Assembly (NCBI RefSeq): GCF_001540865.1
Contig: NC_033635.1
Coordinates: forward strand, 2,872,231-2,936,230
Length of the DNA stretch: 64,000 nucleotides
Reading direction: 5' to 3'
Origin: Ananas comosus
Taxonomy: Eukaryota > Streptophyta > Magnoliopsida > Poales > Bromeliaceae
Within the stretch, counting starts at the first letter, position 1; each line of letters starts with the position of its first letter. The translations under genes were made by a program, and so were the position numbers. Below the pieces are notes generated by a model. The model worked only from the letters and a program-made list of their open reading frames with translations. It had not been told where the DNA came from and did not search any database. Positions 59,991-64,000 of this stretch are shown here, one piece after another.

Positions 59991-62439
59991 ATGGAGGAGG
60001 ATTCGGCAATGGCGGCGGCGGCGGCGGAGGAGGCGAGTCGCCGCCGCCCGAGAGATCTACTCCGGCGATTCGGCAGCGTCAGTAGTTGTTACGAGGAGAG
60101 CGCGAACGGCGCGGATTCGGACGAGATCGAGCTCAGCCTCGGCCTCTCCCTCGGCGGCTGCTTCGGCTCCTATTCGAATCCGAATTCGAAGGGGAAGAAC
60201 AAATTGGTGCGCTCCTCCTCGCTCGCATCGTTCTCGCCCTTCTCCGGCGACACCGACTTCGCCGCCGCCGCCGCCGCCGCGGCGGCGGCGGCGGCGGCGA
60301 GCCCGCTGGCGAGGACGTGCTCGCTGCCGACGGAGACGGAGGAGGAGCGGAGGAAGCGGAAGAAGATGGAGAGCCTGAAGAGGCTGGAGGCCAAGAGGAA
60401 GAGGCTGGAGCGGCGGAATTCGTTGAAGCCCGCGGCGTCGGGCAGGGAGAGATTCGACGGCTTCCCCCCGATATCGCAGGGCTCGATCGGATCGCAGGGA
60501 AGCAGTTCTTTCGCTGCAGCAGTTTTCGAAATCAAGGCGGCGGCGGAAGGTATTCGATCCGATCAATCTACAATCATTCATTAATTTTTTTTGAGCACTC
60601 AGTAAAATTCAGTAAGGTGTTTGTTTAGTCACTCTGCAAATTACGCGAGAACATTGAGTAAGTTCGTAATCCGAATTGTTTGTGCCTCTGCAGTAATCGC
60701 GGTGCTCAGTGATTTCGCGATCTGTAATGTGGTAAACTGAGTGTCGAAGTAGCTCCATCTATTTCATTGATGCCCCGATAATATTATCTAGTTTCGCCTA
60801 TTCGGATGATTCTCTAATCGCCTTATTCGAAATTTTAGTATACATTTCTCATTATAGCTTATTCTTTGTTTAGAGATCGCGAGTTACTAATTTTATCTTT
60901 GTCTAAAAGCACTACCACTGCGTTCTTCATTTATCGCGTAATAAACAAGTGCTAGTAAACTGCCACCTCTAAAACAGTAGGTTTGTCGGTTTCAGCCTGC
61001 GAGTCTGATGGTCGACAATGTGGCTACATGTGGTCTTAATGATTAGAAAAGCTTTTTCAGTAATATTAGCATTGATTGCGAATGAATTGCGCGACGACAA
61101 ATTGAGATGATTCGGATGCATGCGATGACGACAACTTGGTGCGTGGCACTGGAAAGTCGTGATAGCACTAAGTATGATAGAATATGTTTTGCAAGCAAAG
61201 CGAGCGGGAAAAGGTAGCTCATATAGTCGACACCGAAAAGTTTGGAAAGAATTTGTGGTGGTTTACGGGGTTTTGGTACGAATTAGCAGGTAGGTTGTAG
61301 GTTAGAAAAGGTTAGTTTAACATGATAAATGGAATTATTTTAATTTTCTTTATTTGGTGAAGGCTTTTTTTGGTTGAATTTCTGCGTATTTCATAGTAGA
61401 TACTTATTTTTATTGTTACACGGCATCATCATCAATCGACAGATTCGGAGAAAATCTCATTAAGAATTCCCTTATGTAAGAATTTGGTAGGATCCTTCAT
61501 TTCTGATTTAATGAAACTTCTTTAAATAAACAATAGTCTATTCTTGCCTGCCGTTTTATTCTTGATGGAATGATCTTCTCTCTCAAAGTACTACGATGCT
61601 GGCGTCTGTCGAGTGTCAACTTACTATATCCGCAAAAAAGTCATAACATCAGTTATTTGGGCTCAAAAACTATGCTCAAGTTAAGCCGAGGACGAGTCCG
61701 TCAGCAAGCCAACAAGAACTGAGGTAGAATTCTCATTCTCCGAAACCTCGAATTCGAGAAAAGTCTCCATTACTCGTTTAACATTAGCTTCGAGTCTATT
61801 AAGATGAAGAAATTGCTCACAAGCATCATTGTAGTTACTGCCGCTAATGGAATGTGACACTCCCTTGCTGCGGTTTTACTGAAAGAACGAATGTGAAACG
61901 CCTCTTGCTTCATTTTTAGTTCATTCTTCATATGTATTTGTCGCTATATTGTCATATTAACTGTTGGTGTTTTGCGTATCTTTTTTCCATTGTTTTGTTG
62001 TCTATAAATTCCCCTATTCATGTATCGAATTTCTTCGCTCTTTTCAGGAAATGATAGCCCCTTGAAAGTCCAACCACTGCCCGACAATATCAACCATAGA
62101 ATAGCAGCAATGCCTCCTACAGCACCGACAAGAGCAGCGACGAATTGCAACATTGGACAACAGAGTCCTGTAAGAACTCTATCAGGCAGAACCAACAGCC
62201 TCGGGAAGAACATAATGGAAGACATGCCGTGCGTGTCGACCAAGGGAGACGGCCCCAATGGGAGGAGAATCGAAGGCTTCCTTTTCAAATTCGAGAAGGT
62301 CGAAGACGTGAGGATAGTTTGCGTGTGTCACGGCAGCTTCCTCACCCCCGCCGAGTTCGTGAAGCATGCCGGAGGCGGAGACGTCGCGCACCCTCTAAAG
62401 CACATTGTGGTCAACCCTTCTCCATCGAGCTTTTCATAA
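59991..62439 (+). CDS. Ninja-family / ABI5-binding protein (AFP) transcriptional adaptor, 316 aa
   Basis: Nuclear adaptor that recruits TOPLESS-type corepressors to bZIP (ABI5) or JAZ complexes, dampening ABA or jasmonate responses. Exon 1 is 59991-60549 and exon 2 is 62048-62439, joined in phase 1 across a GT-AG intron of 1,498 bp. The EAR motif [11 protein letters not shown] is at 46-56. A 13-residue alanine run (91-103, GCC/GCG codons) follows. The basic B region [20 protein letters not shown] (about 115-134, continuing to 142) should act as a nuclear signal. The C-terminal C domain runs from about [20 protein letters not shown] (260 onward) through [15 protein letters not shown] to HPLKHIVV, as in the JAZ- or ABI5-binding domain. 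Start ATG 59991 is the first in frame. The upstream G-box cluster fits ABA feedback. AFP-like versus NINJA proper is not settled, though size favours AFP-like. Confidence 0.93.
60257..60303 (+). repeat. GCC/GCG triplet run encoding polyalanine
   Basis: Alanine codons in tandem inside the AFP-like exon 1, switching from GCC to GCG half way, encode Ala91-103. Such tracts vary in length between alleles. Confidence 0.85.
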
Positions 62440-63597
62440 TCCTCGATCCGAATCATGCATTGCATTGCGTGGTGATATTAACAGAGCAGCTTTTATTCTT
62501 GGCAGAGCAGATACATTAAACTCGGTCATTGTGCACCGACCAGACCTGCAGATACAAGATATCTGCTCTATCGATGGTGAAACATGCTCTCTTATTATCA
62601 TCGTCCGCGTCAGTCCAAGGTATCTTCTTGAGTAGTTGGGCTTGTTTTCCTCTTTTGCCAGACAATTATGGAAAAGGAGGAAACAAACATGAAGAGCAAT
62701 GGATAAAGGTTTGTTGCCAGACTTAAGGGATTAATTCTGGATGGTTGTTCCTCTCAGAAATTAAGTGTCCCATTGGTGTTTCTGGTTGGTGGAACATGGC
62801 CATCAAGATGATGATATTCTCAATTTTATGGTCATATGGTCTTTGCCAAGCTGATGTGGTATTGAACTTTAGATCCATAGGCGGTTAAGAAGTTAAAAGA
62901 AATAGAAAGTATGGTTTGTAAAGGTTAAGAGATGCAAAAGAAAGGAAATTTCCTCTTTTCCTATGCTGAACCATATAAGAGCAGTACTAAAGCTGCTTTT
63001 TTTTTAATTATTATTTCTCCTTTTTTTTTTTCATGCCTTTTCTTTTCTCATGTGGCTTTCTGTTTTTTCAGGGGAGTATAGATAATCGTCTTTCAATATT
63101 GACACTGGATTTATTTGGATTTTGATTGTAAATAATTTGGTTGCAGTTCTCAAATTTTAATACAGAAATTTTTTCCGGGGCATATTTTCTTAAAGATAAC
63201 ATGGGAATCAGTTTATTTAAAAAAACAGCTTAATTTATCATGGTATTAGTCATTTATTATGAACAGCAAATATGTTTATCTCTTGCTAATTTCCAAACAG
63301 AGGGAATCTCTCGCTATATGATGATCAAAGTGCTATTATCAGAGTCCAGTTTTGTTATTAACGAAAATTAGCTGAATTCAATTACTATTACCTTAACATG
63401 GCAGGATCTATGAATATCTTTAAAAGGATCCTTTGGCTAGATTTAATGAATCAATTGTGCAGAGTACAATTGAGTTTTGCTAATAATTCCACCTTTGTTT
63501 TTTAAGGTTAATAATATTTATAATATCTCTATCTTTTGGGTTGCAACAAACATGTCACTCCAGGGGAGCTGGATCAAGAGGTTTAGCTGGATATAAT
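62440..63597. other. 3'UTR of the AFP-like gene and flank
   Basis: UTR sequence probably extends several hundred bases. No further gene is supported; the open frames at 62405-62726 are downstream shadows. Confidence 0.5.
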
Positions 63598-63606
63598 TTG
63601 AATTAA

Positions 63607-63950
63607 GAAAAAACTTTAAATATCACTCCGGTAGTTTCACACTTTCTCACTTTAATACTCTGTAGTTTAAAGTGTATAAATTTAGTGCTATGTAGTTTTC
63701 TTTTTATTTTTTATTATCGATTTCACTAATTTTTTTCATTAAATTAGTTACAAAGTTAAAACTAAAGGGTACTAAAATGAATATTCGGTAAATCTATGTA
63801 GGATATCTGAAATTTTTTTTATATAATTTAACGAGATATTAATGGAGAAGCGAACGAAAAGATAAAATAAAACCACAGGGCGCTAATTTGATACATTTTA
63901 AACCACGGGACACTAGAGTGCGAAAGTGAGAAACTACATGGATGTTACCC
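63607..63950. mobile_element. Mutator-type MITE, 344 bp, 9-bp target duplication
   Basis: The duplication TTGAATTAA occurs at 63598-63606 and 63951-63959. The arms pair over about 80 bp: CGGTAGTTTCACACTTTCTC on the left against, inverted, TGTAGTTTCTCACTTTCGCA on the right. Same family as 36435-37022, here in its simple undoubled form. Confidence 0.9.
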
Positions 63951-64000
63951 TTGAATTAATATACAGTGGTGCGAACCAATGATCATTGGGTGATGACGTA

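Noticed and set aside
1..64000. A biosynthetic gene cluster or new multi-gene system
   Set aside because: The P450, methylesterase-like and AFP-like genes are far apart, unrelated in function and separated by transposon debris. Nothing indicates that they work together.

Overview
This window is plant nuclear DNA, most likely from a monocot. The first exons are GC-rich with strong codon bias, they sit in AT-rich intergenic DNA, and there are many small terminal-inverted-repeat elements. The density of TA-flanked elements made me think of a commelinid such as pineapple, but that is recall and cannot be proved here. Four isolated N bases (31007, 31859, 43485, 55429) show that this is a draft assembly.

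I support seven protein-coding genes. In order they are: a CYP78A cytochrome P450 (minus, 724-2507); a kelch-repeat beta-propeller protein with 11 coding exons (plus, about 15022-19790); a SPIRAL1-like microtubule protein (minus, 21021-22284, with an inferred 5'UTR intron reaching about 23438); a methylesterase-11-like alpha/beta hydrolase (minus, 24718-28912); a small conserved coiled-coil protein (minus, 38173-40761); a SURP plus CCCH zinc-finger protein (plus, 42954-50899, with a 5'UTR exon near 42200-42538); and a Ninja/AFP-family ABA/JA repressor (plus, 59991-62439). They are ordinary, independently transcribed plant genes and do not form a pathway or cluster. The kelch and SPIRAL1-like genes converge. 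The coiled-coil and CCCH genes are divergent.

The rest is mostly mobile-element debris. It includes a candidate non-autonomous Helitron (about 5172-6768) carrying a broken gene fragment and a 3 x ~210-bp tandem repeat, an array of foldback MITEs (7.0-9.5 kb), a hAT-like element with 4 x 112-bp repeats (13.6-14.5 kb), several MITEs embedded in (TA)n tracts (29.6-32.1 kb), PIF/Harbinger-type MITEs (29.3, 31.2 and 33.9 kb), and a tRNA-derived SINE with a perfect 22-bp target duplication (35.6 kb). There are also two copies of one Mutator-type MITE with 9-bp duplications (36.4 and 63.6 kb), a nested pair of Mutator-type MITEs (52.0-52.8 kb), and a Pack-MULE-like element carrying a SCAI/DUF3550 fragment (53.8-55.3 kb). 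A 34-nt sequence matching group II intron domain V lies inside a kelch-gene spliceosomal intron and suggests inserted organelle DNA.

I did not find a convincing undescribed biological system. The most useful second looks are the organelle-like insert, the one-exon-per-blade kelch gene with GC-AG introns, the reading-frame problems at two genes, the nested MITE, and the gene-fragment captures.
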